Assembly (NCBI GenBank): GCA_019114945.1 | Contig: DXEN01000004.1 | Location: 1 to 37,119, forward strand | Source: Candidatus Parabacteroides intestinigallinarum | GTDB taxonomy: Bacteria > Bacteroidota > Bacteroidia > Bacteroidales > Tannerellaceae | Direction of reading: 5' to 3' | Length of the DNA: 37,119 bases | Part shown: positions 9,187-17,473 of the stretch, in pieces | Position numbering within the stretch: the first letter of the stretch is position 1 | Layout of the letters: every line of letters begins with the position of its first letter | Made by a program: the position numbers and the translations under genes | Notes under the pieces: generated by a model | Databases searched by the model: none | What the model saw: the letters and a program-made list of their open reading frames with translations, nothing else | Told to the model about the DNA's origin: nothing

Positions 9187-9218
9187 CAAAGATACCCTCT
9201 CCTTTCCGAACTACCAAA
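9187..9218 (-). promoter_or_regulatory. Promoter of mlaEF
   Basis: On the minus strand TTTG (9218-9215), a 20-nt spacer, and TATCTTTG (9194-9187) match the Bacteroidetes consensus exactly. The start of transcription would be near 9180, some 23 nt before the ATG at 9157. Confidence 0.78.
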
Positions 9219-9309
9219 AATAGGGTACCGCTAAGGTGTAAAATTCTGTTAATGGCATGTAAAATTTTGTTCTCATATTCCGCTATCGGGAAAACGTGGC
9301 TTCGCGGAG

Positions 9310-9350
9310 CGCGAAACGTAGGTTCGCAAGTCCGAGAACTATGTTTCGCG
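9310..9350. other. Long imperfect hairpin in the spt-mlaE gap
   Basis: CGCGAAACGTAG (9310-9321) pairs with CTATGTTTCGCG (9339-9350), including one G-T pair, and three more pairs close inside after a bulge. No gene is evident around it, and T-rich sequence (9360-9365) follows on the plus strand. Confidence 0.45.
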
Positions 9351-9382
9351 AAAAGTCGATTTTTTATGAATTCGCTTTGTTA

Positions 9383-9569
9383 CGTTACAATTGTTACAAT
9401 GTTACAATTGTTACACTGTAACAATGAGTGAATGATGTCAGGAGAAGAAAGTTTATCTATAAAATTACTATATATATTTATATATATATATATAAATATA
9501 TATAGTAAATCTTATTTTATTTCCCTTCGATCTCGATTTTTATAATTGTAATTTGTAACAATTGTAACG
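9383..9569. repeat. 17-bp perfect inverted repeats around an AT-rich core
   Basis: CGTTACAATTGTTACAA (9383-9399) recurs inverted as TTGTAACAATTGTAACG (9553-9569). The left arm is also partly repeated in tandem (GTTACAATTGTTACA at 9384 and again at 9401, period 17), followed by GTAACAAT. The 187-bp segment holds the 44-bp AT palindrome. No open frame or promoter box is convincing within it. Confidence 0.65.
9465..9508. repeat. Perfect 44-bp AT palindrome
   Basis: From TTACTATATA at 9465 to TATATAGTAA ending at 9508 every base pairs with its mirror position (centre 9486.5). It consists of A/T apart from one C-G pair in each arm. It could extrude as a cruciform or act as a hairpin in RNA. Confidence 0.85.
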
Positions 9570-9610
9570 CGTCACACTATTTCATGCGTGGGGATAGGGC
9601 AATAACGAAT

Positions 9611-9649
9611 GAGGGCACGCCGAAAATCATATTCTTTCGGCACACCCTC
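9611..9649 (-). terminator. Hairpin downstream of spt, probable terminator
   Basis: On the minus strand a 15-bp stem (9649-9635 with 9625-9611, three G-U pairs) closes a 9-nt loop, 40 nt after the spt stop. The run after the stem is only partly T-rich, so termination is likely but not certain. Confidence 0.5.
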
Positions 9650-9688
9650 TCTCGTAATTTGTAATTCGCAACTCGTAATCCTATGTCG

Positions 9689-10876
9689 TCAGTCCACCAA
9701 TCCGTGGCTCTTGAATACCTTGTGGATTTGCTCCAACGCATAGTCGAGTTGCTCCTTGGTATGTGTCGCCATGAGGGAGAAGCGGATAAGCGTGTCGTTG
9801 GACGCCACGGCGGGCGATACGACAGGGTTGACGAAGATTCCCGCCTCGAACAATTCCTTCACGATGAGGAAGGTCAGGTCGTTGTCGCGGATGAAGAGCG
9901 GGATGATGGGCGTGGAGGTGTTGCCTATCTCGCAACCCATCTCGCGGAACCCGTTGAGCGCGTAGTTCGTGAGGTCCCACAGGTGTTGGATGCGCTCCGG
10001 CTCGTTGAGCATGATGTCGAGCGCGGCGTTGGCCGCGGCGGTAGCCGCCGGCGTGTTGCTGGCGCTGAAGATGTAGGAGCGCGCGTTGTGGCGCAGGTAG
10101 TTGATGACCGACTCGTCGGACGCCACGAAGCCACCGATGGAGGCGAACGACTTGCTGAAGGTGCCCATGATCAGGTCCACGTCGTCCGTCACGCCGAAAT
10201 GGTTGCAGGTGCCGCGTCCGTGGTCGCCGAACACACCGATGCCGTGCGCCTCGTCCACCATGATGCTGGCGTCGTATTTCTTGGCGAGAGCCACGATCTC
10301 GGGCAGCTTGGCCACATCGCCCTCCATGCTGAACACGCCGTCGATGACGATCAGCTTCACCTTGTCCGGCTCGCACTTCTGGAGTTGCTTCTCCAGCGAT
10401 TCCATATCATTATGCTTGAATTTCAACTTCGTGGAGAACGATAGGCGGTGTCCCTCGATGATGGAGGCGTGATCCAGCTCATCCCACAGGATATAATCCT
10501 CGCGCCCTGTCACGCAAGAGATGACCCCTAAATTTACTTGGAAACCCGTTGAGAACACGATGGCGTCCTCCTTGCCCACGAATTTCGCCAGGCGTTTCTC
10601 TAATTGGACGTGCAAATCCAACGTCCCGTTCAGGAAACGCGATCCGGCGCATCCCGAGCCGTATTTCTTGATGGCCTCGATCGCCGCCTCTTTCACCTTC
10701 GGATGGTTCGTCAGGCCCAGGTAGGCGTTCGACCCGAACATCAGCACTTTTTTCCCGTTGATGATCACTTCCGTGTCCTGATCGCTCTGGATCTCGCGGA
10801 AGTAGGGATAGATCCCCATCGCCATGGCTCGTTGCGGCGCGTCGTATTTCGCTAATTTCTCTTGTAGCAGTTTCAT
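9689..10876 (-). CDS. spt: Serine palmitoyltransferase (alpha-oxoamine synthase family)
   Basis: 395-residue PLP enzyme that condenses serine with a long acyl-CoA/ACP to 3-ketosphinganine, the first step of sphingolipid synthesis in Bacteroidetes. Visible: LQEKLAKYDAPQ start, MFGSNAYLGL, GSRFLNGTLDLH, H136 stacking residue in DELDHASI, DEAHG (208-212) and Schiff-base K242 in MGTFSKSFASIGG, NARSYIFSAS. The sequence is closer in my recollection to Bacteroides SPT than to glycine C-acetyltransferase (Kbl), which has the same fold and length, so Kbl remains the alternative. It is divergent from a sphingosine/diacylglycerol kinase-like gene, which supports the lipid role. Confidence 0.82.
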   Translation of the reverse strand: MKLLQEKLAKYDAPQRAMAMGIYPYFREIQSDQDTEVIINGKKVLMFGSNAYLGLTNHPKVKEAAIEAIKKYGSGCAGSRFLNGTLDLHVQLEKRLAKFVGKEDAIVFSTGFQVNLGVISCVTGREDYILWDELDHASIIEGHRLSFSTKLKFKHNDMESLEKQLQKCEPDKVKLIVIDGVFSMEGDVAKLPEIVALAKKYDASIMVDEAHGIGVFGDHGRGTCNHFGVTDDVDLIMGTFSKSFASIGGFVASDESVINYLRHNARSYIFSASNTPAATAAANAALDIMLNEPERIQHLWDLTNYALNGFREMGCEIGNTSTPIIPLFIRDNDLTFLIVKELFEAGIFVNPVVSPAVASNDTLIRFSLMATHTKEQLDYALEQIHKVFKSHGLVD

Positions 10877-10933
10877 ATTTTATATAAAGAGAATGGTTTA
10901 TTTCGCTATTCTGTGATTAAAGAACATTGGCCT

Positions 10934-10983
10934 TACTTTCGCGCATAGCCTCCTATGCCTCAGCAAATCCAGCCGCGAAAGTA
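10934..10983. promoter_or_regulatory. Nested inverted repeats with a spt -7 box
   Basis: TACTTTCGCG (10934-10943) and CGCGAAAGTA (10974-10983) are perfect 10-bp inverted repeats; within them GCATAG (10943-10948) and CTATGC (10953-10958) form a second dyad. Each outer arm reads TACTTTCG outward-in, one mismatch from TAnnTTTG; the right arm (10983-10976, minus) is a candidate -7 box for spt about 100 nt before its ATG. The -33 match is poor. Confidence 0.4.
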
Positions 10984-11014
10984 GTAAAAAAATAACTTGT
11001 TGGAGTCGAAATGC

Positions 11015-11044
11015 TTTAAAAGTTTCGCGAAAGCGTTATTTTTG
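11015..11044 (+). promoter_or_regulatory. Promoter of the lipid kinase gene
   Basis: TTTA (11015-11018), 18 nt, then TATTTTTG (11037-11044), an exact -7 match, 40 nt before the ATG at 11085. A TTTCGCGAAA palindrome (11023-11032) sits in the spacer. Confidence 0.5.
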
Positions 11045-11084
11045 TTCCCTCAAAACGGACGATAACGAACAGCAAGAAGTAAGG

Positions 11085-12059
11085 ATGGGAGAACGAGAGA
11101 TAAGGATACAGGCGATTATCAACCCGGTATCGGGGGTGGGATCGAAGCGTAAGATTCCGCGGATGATCGAGGAGGTTTGCGCCCGTAGGGGCGGTTGCTC
11201 GCTGGAGATCGCCTTCACCCGCTACGCGGGGCATGCGAGCGAGCTGACCCGCGAGGCCCTGCGGTCGGGCGCCGATTATATCTTCGCCGTGGGCGGGGAC
11301 GGTACGGTGAACGAGATCGCACGGGCGATGCTCCATTCCGGCGCCACGCTGGGTATCATCCCGAAAGGCTCGGGAAACGGGCTGGCGCGCGAGTTGCATA
11401 TCCCGATGGACGTGCGGAAGGCGCTCGACCTGATCGAGCGCGGGCATACGACGCTGATCGACGCTTGCCAGGCCAACGGGCGGGTCTTTTTTTGCACGTG
11501 CGGCGTGGGGTTCGACGCCGCGGTGAGCCAGAAGTTCGCCCACGAGCGGCGCCGGGGCTCGCTTACCTATCTGAGGAATACGATCGAGGAATACCTGAGC
11601 TACGAGCCGGAGCCGTACGAGTTGCTGGTAGACGGGCAGACCATCAAGGAGAAGGCTTTCCTCGTGGCGTGTGCCAACGCCTCGCAATACGGCAACAACG
11701 CTTTCATCGCCCCGCACGCGAATATACAGGACGGGCGGATGGACGTGACCATCCTCGCCCCCTTCACCCCGCTGGACATCGCCCCGCTGGCGATCCAGCT
11801 CTTCACGAAGCGTATCGACCGCAATAGCAAGATCCGGACGATGAAGGCCCGGCAGGTGACGATTATCCGCCAGAAGCCGGGCATCATGCACCTGGATGGC
11901 GAGCCGGTGATGGCCGATAGCCGCGTCGACGTGGAGGTGATACCGGGGGCTTTGCGGGTGCTCACGCCGGAGGTCGTCTCCCTTACGGACGAGGTGCATA
12001 GCCTGTTCGAGGAGGTGACGCATTTCTTCGACAAGCGGTTGCCTTATATTTTCAGGTAG
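11085..12059 (+). CDS. Diacylglycerol/sphingosine kinase family protein (YegS-like lipid kinase)
   Basis: 324 residues of the DAGK catalytic superfamily, which phosphorylates a lipid hydroxyl with ATP. N-terminal IINPVSGVGSKR (11-22), the nucleotide motif GGDGTVNE (70-77), PKGSGNGLAR (93-102), and C-terminal HLDGEPV are all there. The usual length is about 300. It is divergent from spt with a 208-nt shared promoter region, so long-chain base or ceramide is a plausible substrate, but diacylglycerol or undecaprenol cannot be excluded from sequence. The 3' end overlaps trmN6 on the opposite strand by 16 nt. Confidence 0.88.
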   Translation: MGEREIRIQAIINPVSGVGSKRKIPRMIEEVCARRGGCSLEIAFTRYAGHASELTREALRSGADYIFAVGGDGTVNEIARAMLHSGATLGIIPKGSGNGLARELHIPMDVRKALDLIERGHTTLIDACQANGRVFFCTCGVGFDAAVSQKFAHERRRGSLTYLRNTIEEYLSYEPEPYELLVDGQTIKEKAFLVACANASQYGNNAFIAPHANIQDGRMDVTILAPFTPLDIAPLAIQLFTKRIDRNSKIRTMKARQVTIIRQKPGIMHLDGEPVMADSRVDVEVIPGALRVLTPEVVSLTDEVHSLFEEVTHFFDKRLPYIFR

Positions 12060-12760
12060 AAATCGCGCATGAGCCGCGTGAAGCCCTCCGTGTAGTGGTG
12101 TTCGGGTGTCTCGATAGCCAGCGGGATGGCTCGCGCGGCCTCGGCGATACGGGGCGAGAGGGCGACGAGCAGGCGTTTGGGTGCCTTGCCCTCCACGGAG
12201 GATACATGCGTCTCGGCCACGGGATAGAGGGAGGCCACATGGGCGTGTGCCAGCAGGGCCTCGCGGCGGTCGAAGGGCAGGATGAGCGCGATCAGTCCGC
12301 CGGGTGCCAGCAGGGCGAGGCTATCCCGTAGCAAGTCCGGCAGGTCGAGGCTGCCCGCGTGGCGGGCGACGCGCCGCTTGTCGTCGGGGCACGGTAAGGA
12401 ATCCGCGAAGTAGGGCGGGTTGGATACGATCAGGTCGTAACGCGTCCCCTCGGGCGGTCGATAGTCCGCGAGCGGGGTGTGATGTATGTGTATTCGTCCG
12501 GCGAAGGGCGATTTGGCCGCGTTGGAGCGGGCTTGCGCGCAAGCGTCGGCGTCGATGTCGATCGCGTCCACCAGAGCCGCCTCGTTCCGCTGGGCGAGCA
12601 TGAGCGCGATCAGCCCCGTGCCGGTACCCACGTCGAGTATCCGGTGCCGTCCCTCCACGTCGGCCCAGGCGCCCAGCAGGGCTCCGTCGGTACCTACTTT
12701 CATGGCGCAACGGTCATGCCACACGGTAAATCGCTTGAATTGGAAATATGGATTTGCCAT
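12044..12760 (-). CDS. trmN6: tRNA1(Val) A37 N6-methyltransferase
   Basis: 238-residue Rossmann-fold SAM methyltransferase. SAM motif ILDVGTGTGLIALML (41-55), acidic strand end DAIDIDADAC (65-74) and the N6-adenine signature NPPY (114-117, SNPPYFADSL) place it with TrmN6/YfiC, which methylates A37 of tRNA-Val; other RNA N6-adenine methylases are the alternative. The N-terminus PYFQFKRFTVWHDRCAMKVGTDGALLGAW is characteristic of YfiC. A single-gene unit, divergent from lon and tail-to-tail with the lipid kinase. Confidence 0.88.
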   Translation of the reverse strand: MANPYFQFKRFTVWHDRCAMKVGTDGALLGAWADVEGRHRILDVGTGTGLIALMLAQRNEAALVDAIDIDADACAQARSNAAKSPFAGRIHIHHTPLADYRPPEGTRYDLIVSNPPYFADSLPCPDDKRRVARHAGSLDLPDLLRDSLALLAPGGLIALILPFDRREALLAHAHVASLYPVAETHVSSVEGKAPKRLLVALSPRIAEAARAIPLAIETPEHHYTEGFTRLMRDFYLKI

Positions 12761-12785
12761 TTTTTCGGATTGTATCCCCGCGAAA

Positions 12786-12818
12786 TTAGTAATATTTAAA
12801 CGAAAAGCCGTACCTTTG
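12786..12818 (+). promoter_or_regulatory. Promoter of lon
   Basis: TACCTTTG (12811-12818) is an exact -7 match; TTAG (12786-12789) lies 21 nt upstream as a weak -33. The ATG of lon is about 48 nt downstream. No CIRCE or other heat-shock operator is seen. Confidence 0.55.
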
Positions 12819-12866
12819 GCCTGTTTATTGATATATACCTAAAAATATTAGGGATAGATTGGAGAT

Positions 12867-15326
12867 ATGAAAGAGAAAGGAAAGAGGTATAGCCAAGGTG
12901 CGTTTGACGATATGGAGGATAATATAGGGATTGTGATGCCGATCCTGACGGAATGCGACGTAGACGAGGATTTCTCGGAGGGGATGGACCAGTTGGGGGA
13001 GGTCGTCCCGATCCTCCCGTTGCGGAACATGGTGCTTTTCCCTGGCGTGGCGATGCCGGTGATGATCGGTCGCGTGAAATCGATGCGCCTGGCGAGGGAG
13101 GCCGCCCGTGCGGAGCGTTTGATAGGGGTCGTTTGCCAACGGGAGATTGATACGGAGGATCCCCTGCTGGAGGATTTATACCCGGTGGGAGTCGTCGCCG
13201 AGATCATGCGGGTATTGGAGTTGCCCGACGGGGCTACGACGATCATCCTGCAAGGGAAGAGGCGTTTCGAGCTGAAAGAGCTGACGGAGACGGAACCATA
13301 CCTGTCCGGCCGGATCAAGCTGCTGGAGGATACGATGCCCGAGAAGGGCGACCGGGAGTTCGAGGCGCTGATATCGACCATCAAGGACCTGACAATTCGT
13401 CTGATGAGCGCGGCCGCCGAGCCCCCGAGGGATTTTATCCTCTCGATCCGGAACACGAAGAACCCGTTGTACTTGATTAATTTCTCGTGTAGCAATATCC
13501 CGAACGGCCCTGCGGAGAAGCAACAGCTGTTGGCCATCGGGAGCTTGAAGGAGCGGGCGTATCGCTTGTTGTTCATCTTGAATCGCGAGTGCCAGCTGGC
13601 CGAGCTGAAGGCCGCGATCCAGATGAAGACGCATGAGGATATCAACCAACAACAGAAGGAATATTTCCTGCAACAACAGATAAAGACAATCCAAGAAGAG
13701 CTGGGAGGAAATATCAACGAGCTGGAGATTAACGAGCTGAGGCAGAAGGCGAGTGGGAAGAAGTGGTCCGCCGAGGTGGCCGGCGTGTTCGAGAAGGAGT
13801 TGCGTAAGCTGGAGCGCCTGCATCCCCAGTCGCCGGATTATTCCGTGCAGGCGCAATACGTGCAGACCATCGTGAGCCTTCCGTGGAACGAGTATAGCAA
13901 GGATAATTTCAACCTGGCGCACGCCCAAAAAGTGCTGGACCGCGATCATTACGGGCTGGAGAAGGTGAAGGAGCGCATCATCGAGCATCTGGCCGTGCTG
14001 AAGCTGAAAGGTGATATGAAGTCGCCCATCATCTGCCTGTATGGCCCTCCGGGCGTGGGGAAGACCTCGTTGGGGCGCTCCATCGCCGAGGCGTTGCGGC
14101 GCAAGTACGTGCGCGTGTCGCTGGGAGGCTTGCACGACGAGGCGGAGATCCGCGGGCACCGGCGCACGTATATCGGCGCGATGTGCGGGCGCATCATCCA
14201 GAATATCCAGAAAGCGGGTACGTCGAATCCCGTCTTCATCCTGGACGAGATCGACAAGGTGACGAACGATTTCAAGGGCGATCCAGCCTCCGCTTTGCTG
14301 GAGGTGCTGGACCCGGAGCAGAACAACGCTTTCCATGATAATTACCTGGATATCGATTACGACTTGAGCCGGGTGTTGTTCATCGCTACCGCCAACAACC
14401 TGAATACGATTTCCCAGCCGTTGCTGGACCGTATGGAATTGATCGAGGTGAGCGGCTACATCCTGGAGGAGAAGGTGGAGATCGCCGCGAAGCACCTGGT
14501 GCCGAAGCAGATGGAGGCGCATGGCTTGAGAAAGGGTTTGACGCGCTTCCCACGGAAGACGTTGCAGGCGATCGTGGAATCGTACACGCGTGAGAGCGGC
14601 GTGCGCGAGTTGGATAAGAAGATCGCGAAGATCATGCGCAAGCTGGCGCGCAAGGTGGCGGGCGAGGAGCCGGTGCCCGCGAGCATCCGACCGGAGGACC
14701 TGTACGAGTACTTGGGCGCGGTGGAGTACACGCGCGATAAGTACCAAGGGAACGAGTACGCCGGGGTGGTGACCGGATTGGCGTGGACGGCGGTTGGCGG
14801 GGAGATCCTCTTCGTGGAGTCGAGCCTGAGCCGTGGGAAGGGGATGAAGTTGACCCTGACGGGCAATCTGGGCGATGTGATGAAGGAATCGGCCATGCTG
14901 GCGCTCGAGTATATCCATGCGCACGCGGCTTTGTTCGGCATCGACGAGAGCCTCTTCGAGAATTGGAACGTGCATATCCACGTGCCCGAGGGCGCCATCC
15001 CGAAGGACGGGCCGAGCGCGGGTGTCACGATGGTGACCTCGTTGGTGTCCTCGTTCACTCAGCGGAAGGTGCGGAAGAACATCGCCATGACGGGCGAGAT
15101 TACGTTACGAGGGAAGGTGCTGCCCGTGGGCGGTATCAAGGAGAAGATCCTCGCGGCCAAGCGGGCCGGCATCAAAGAGCTTATCCTGTGCGAGGAGAAC
15201 CGGAAGGATATCGAGGAGATTAAGCCGGAGTACCTGAAAGGGCTGACCTTCCATTATGTGGAGGATATCCGCCAGGTGGTCGATCTGGCGTTACTTCAGG
15301 AGAAGGTGGAAAATCCATTGTTTTAA
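12867..15326 (+). CDS. lon: ATP-dependent protease Lon
   Basis: 819 residues, the normal size. The N-terminal LonN substrate domain starts near 45 ([14 protein letters not shown]), a coiled-coil linker follows ([20 protein letters not shown] near 255), then the AAA+ domain with Walker [10 protein letters not shown] (392-400), [15 protein letters not shown] and Walker B FILDEIDK, and the C-terminal protease with catalytic S717 in PKDGPSAG and K758 in GGIKEK. A hexameric cytoplasmic protease for misfolded and regulatory proteins. An acidic 35-residue N-terminal extension precedes LonN. It forms its own unit with a TACCTTTG promoter. Confidence 0.96.
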   Translation: MKEKGKRYSQGAFDDMEDNIGIVMPILTECDVDEDFSEGMDQLGEVVPILPLRNMVLFPGVAMPVMIGRVKSMRLAREAARAERLIGVVCQREIDTEDPLLEDLYPVGVVAEIMRVLELPDGATTIILQGKRRFELKELTETEPYLSGRIKLLEDTMPEKGDREFEALISTIKDLTIRLMSAAAEPPRDFILSIRNTKNPLYLINFSCSNIPNGPAEKQQLLAIGSLKERAYRLLFILNRECQLAELKAAIQMKTHEDINQQQKEYFLQQQIKTIQEELGGNINELEINELRQKASGKKWSAEVAGVFEKELRKLERLHPQSPDYSVQAQYVQTIVSLPWNEYSKDNFNLAHAQKVLDRDHYGLEKVKERIIEHLAVLKLKGDMKSPIICLYGPPGVGKTSLGRSIAEALRRKYVRVSLGGLHDEAEIRGHRRTYIGAMCGRIIQNIQKAGTSNPVFILDEIDKVTNDFKGDPASALLEVLDPEQNNAFHDNYLDIDYDLSRVLFIATANNLNTISQPLLDRMELIEVSGYILEEKVEIAAKHLVPKQMEAHGLRKGLTRFPRKTLQAIVESYTRESGVRELDKKIAKIMRKLARKVAGEEPVPASIRPEDLYEYLGAVEYTRDKYQGNEYAGVVTGLAWTAVGGEILFVESSLSRGKGMKLTLTGNLGDVMKESAMLALEYIHAHAALFGIDESLFENWNVHIHVPEGAIPKDGPSAGVTMVTSLVSSFTQRKVRKNIAMTGEITLRGKVLPVGGIKEKILAAKRAGIKELILCEENRKDIEEIKPEYLKGLTFHYVEDIRQVVDLALLQEKVENPLF

Positions 15327-15365
15327 TTGTCCATTGTCAATTCTCAATTGTTAATTAAAAAGTCG

Positions 15366-15373
15366 TACCTTCG
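15366..15373 (+). promoter_or_regulatory. Possible -7 box before the DUF5606 gene
   Basis: TACCTTCG, one mismatch to TAnnTTTG, 41 nt before the ATG at 15415. The preceding spacer is a run of CAATT-type simple repeats with no good -33 box. Confidence 0.38.
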
Positions 15374-15414
15374 CGCTTCTGAAGTTTAATGGTAATTGAA
15401 AAAATAAGAATCGT

Positions 15415-15876
15415 ATGTTGAATACTATTTTGTCTATCGCGGGGAAACCCGGATTGTATAAGCTGGCGTCCCAGGGGAAGAACATGTTGATTGTCGAGTC
15501 GTTGACGGATAACAGGAAGGTTCCCGCATACGCCAAGGATAAGGTGATCTCGTTGGGAGATATAGCGATCTATACGGAAGAGGGAGAAGTACCCTTGCAC
15601 GAGGTGTTGACGAGCATGAGGAACAAGGAGGAGGGGAAGGTGGCTTCCCTGGCGCCCTCGAAGGCTTCCTCGGACGATTTGCGGGCTTATCTGGCCGAGG
15701 TGTTGCCGAATTTCGACCGCGAGCGTGTTTACCCGAGCGATATCCGGAAGCTGATTACGTGGTACAATATATTGGTTAACGCGGGTATCACGGACTTTAC
15801 GCCGGAAGAGACGCCTCAGGCGGAGCCGGAAGCCGCTCCGGAAGCGTCGAACGCTCCGGAGGCCGCCGGGGAATAA
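15415..15876 (+). CDS. DUF5606 domain protein
   Basis: 153 residues. MLNTILSIAGKPGLYKLASQGKNMLIVESL opens the Bacteroidetes-specific DUF5606 domain (about 1-130): a small beta-rich N-terminal part, SLGDIAIYTEEGEVPLHEVL, then a helical part with DRERVYPSDIRKLITWYNILVNAGITDF. The last 25 residues are an Ala/Pro/Glu-rich disordered tail. Function is unknown to me; no membrane segment or catalytic motif is seen. It lies between lon and the dcw cluster and is closed by the strong hairpin at 15905-15979. Confidence 0.85.
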   Translation: MLNTILSIAGKPGLYKLASQGKNMLIVESLTDNRKVPAYAKDKVISLGDIAIYTEEGEVPLHEVLTSMRNKEEGKVASLAPSKASSDDLRAYLAEVLPNFDRERVYPSDIRKLITWYNILVNAGITDFTPEETPQAEPEAAPEASNAPEAAGE

Positions 15877-15904
15877 GAAGAGGAAAGGAAGATATATCGT
15901 GGTA

Positions 15905-15979
15905 GGCGCGGGTCGCGCGCGGAGCCTTGGGGCAAGATGGTTCGAGCCTCGCGGTCCGTGCGCGGTCCGCGCCTTTTTT
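15905..15979 (+). terminator. Very long GC-rich stem-loop with T run
   Basis: A 19-bp stem (15905-15923 with 15955-15973, three G-U pairs, otherwise fully paired) is closed by a 31-nt loop and followed by six T (15974-15979). The stem is far longer than needed to stop transcription. It insulates the dcw cluster from the DUF5606 gene. The loop contains GGTTCGAGCC, which looks like a tRNA T-loop, but no cloverleaf can be built. Confidence 0.75.
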
Positions 15980-16040
15980 CGTGCTCCGCCTTTCCCGCTT
16001 TACCTGTTGATAACTTTTTCTTACTTTTCTGGTATAATAC

Positions 16041-16072
16041 TTGGTGCGTACCGCGGGAAATGTGTACTTTTA
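16041..16072 (+). promoter_or_regulatory. Main promoter candidate of the dcw cluster
   Basis: TTGG (16041-16044), exactly 20 nt, then TACTTTTA (16065-16072). Both boxes are one base from consensus. The expected leader is about 70 nt to the rsmH ATG. The mraZ gene and its TGGG-type repeat boxes, often found at this place, are not seen. Confidence 0.6.
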
Positions 16073-16148
16073 CCCTCCGATAAGGGTGGTGCGTATCAAA
16101 GAAGTACGTGCCTTTATTTCAAGGGGTAGTTTAACGTATAGGCAACGA

Positions 16149-17066
16149 ATGGAGGAGATAGAGAGTCGCTATCATGTGCCGGTCATGTTGCGGGAGTGCA
16201 TGGACGGATTGCGTATATGCCCGTCGGGCATTTATGTGGATGTCACCTTTGGGGGTGGCGGACATTCCCGCGAGATCTTGCGCTCGCTGAACGAGGAGGG
16301 CCGCTTGTATGGTTTCGACCAGGATCGGGACGCGGAGCGGAACATCCCGGCGGATCCCCGTTTCGTGTTCGTGCGGGGAAATTTCCGGTATTTGCGGAAT
16401 TTCATGCGTTATTATGGCGTGTGTGGCGAGGTGGACGGAGTCTTGGCCGACCTGGGTGTCTCTTCCCATCATCTCGACGATAAGGAGCGTGGCTTCTCCT
16501 TCCGGTTCGACGGGGCATTGGATATGCGGATGAACGCCCGCGAGGGACGGACAGCGGCCGATATCGTGAACGAATATCCGGAGGAGGCCTTGGCCGACGT
16601 GTTCTTCCTTTATGGCGAGTTGAAGATGGCGCGTAAGTTGGCGTCCGTATTGGTGAGGGCCCGCGGCGAGCGACGGATCGAGACGATTGGCGACCTGCTG
16701 GAGGTGCTGAGTCCTTTTACGGGAAAAGATAAGGAGAAAAAATTCCTGGCGCAGGTGTTCCAGGCGCTTCGCATCGAGGTGAACGACGAGATGCGGGCGT
16801 TGCGGGAGATGCTGGAGGCTACGTTGCGGGTGTTGAGGCCGGGCGGGCGTTTGGTGGTAATCACGTACCACTCTTTGGAGGATCGTTTGGTGAAAAATTT
16901 CCTGCGTGCCGGGAATTTCGAGGGGAAAAGCGAGCGGGATTTCTTCGGGAATACGAGCTCGCCTTTCCGGCTGGTGAATAATAAGGTGATCGTCCCCTCG
17001 GACGAGGAGGTGGAGCGGAATCCCCGCTCGCGGAGCGCGAAACTACGGATAGCGGAGAAATTGTAA
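16149..17066 (+). CDS. rsmH: 16S rRNA (cytosine-1402-N4)-methyltransferase
   Basis: 305 residues from ATG 16149 (MEEIESRYHVPVMLRECMDG); an in-frame upstream TTG at 16041 would add 36 residues unlike the family and lies in the promoter, so it is rejected. SAM-binding YVDVTFGGGGHSREIL, FDQDRDA, GVLADLGVSSHHLDDKERGFSF and the C-terminal HSLEDRLVKNFLR are diagnostic for RsmH (MraW). It methylates C1402 in the ribosomal P site. It is the first gene of the dcw cluster here; mraZ is missing in front of it. The next gene starts 21 nt downstream with a good AAGGAGG site. Confidence 0.95.
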   Translation: MEEIESRYHVPVMLRECMDGLRICPSGIYVDVTFGGGGHSREILRSLNEEGRLYGFDQDRDAERNIPADPRFVFVRGNFRYLRNFMRYYGVCGEVDGVLADLGVSSHHLDDKERGFSFRFDGALDMRMNAREGRTAADIVNEYPEEALADVFFLYGELKMARKLASVLVRARGERRIETIGDLLEVLSPFTGKDKEKKFLAQVFQALRIEVNDEMRALREMLEATLRVLRPGGRLVVITYHSLEDRLVKNFLRAGNFEGKSERDFFGNTSSPFRLVNNKVIVPSDEEVERNPRSRSAKLRIAEKL

Positions 17067-17087
17067 GGAAAGGAGGCTGGAAAAAAG

Positions 17088-17441
17088 ATGGAAGAGCGTA
17101 AGGAGGCGGGAAACGCGGGGAAGAAAGAGCGGCGTCTCTCGATTTGGTATATATTGGGAGGTGGCATCCTGAAAGAGGATTTCATCGTGCGGCACACCCG
17201 GATGCTTGTTTTCGTGGTCGTGCTTGTTTTTTTCTTTATCGGGAACCGGTATACGTGCATGCAGAAGTTGCGCGAGATCGATCGCTTGCAACAACGCTTG
17301 CGGGATGTCCGTTTCGAGGCGTTGTCGATCTCCTCGGAGCTGACGGGCAATAGCCGCCAGTCGCAGATCGAGTTGCTGATCGAGGAGCAGGGAATCGATT
17401 TGGAGGGGGCGAAGACGCCTCCGTATGAGTTGTACAAGTAA
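17088..17441 (+). CDS. ftsL: FtsL-like division protein
   Basis: 117-residue bitopic protein. A charged cytoplasmic head (1-37), one membrane helix MLVFVVVLVFFFIGN (about 39-53), then a periplasmic coiled coil (KLREIDRLQQRLRDVRFEALSISSEL). Size, topology and position between rsmH and ftsI fit the FtsL_2 type of Bacteroidetes, which links FtsQ to the FtsWI synthase; primary sequence is too divergent for more. Shine-Dalgarno AAGGAGG lies 12 nt before the ATG. Confidence 0.85.
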   Translation: MEERKEAGNAGKKERRLSIWYILGGGILKEDFIVRHTRMLVFVVVLVFFFIGNRYTCMQKLREIDRLQQRLRDVRFEALSISSELTGNSRQSQIELLIEEQGIDLEGAKTPPYELYK

Positions 17442-17473
17442 TAGTCTGTTTTTGGATAAAGACGTGAGTGGAT

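Noticed and set aside
9057-9431. 124-codon plus-strand frame over the mlaE 5' end and promoter
   Set aside because: It covers hairpins and the opposite-strand promoter, has unusual composition and no ribosome site.
13176-14981. 601-codon minus-strand frame opposite lon
   Set aside because: Gln/Leu/His-rich shadow of the lon coding frame.
15930-15955. tRNA-like T-loop GGTTCGAGCC
   Set aside because: No acceptor, D or anticodon stem can be folded; it is the loop of the long hairpin.
15899-16129. Possible mraZ remnant as a 76-codon frame
   Set aside because: Its translation spans the hairpin and promoter and shows nothing like the MraZ SpoVT/AbrB-type repeats.
16041-16148. N-terminal extension of rsmH from TTG 16041
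   Set aside because: The extension covers the promoter and leader and does not resemble the family; ATG 16149 gives the normal N-terminus.
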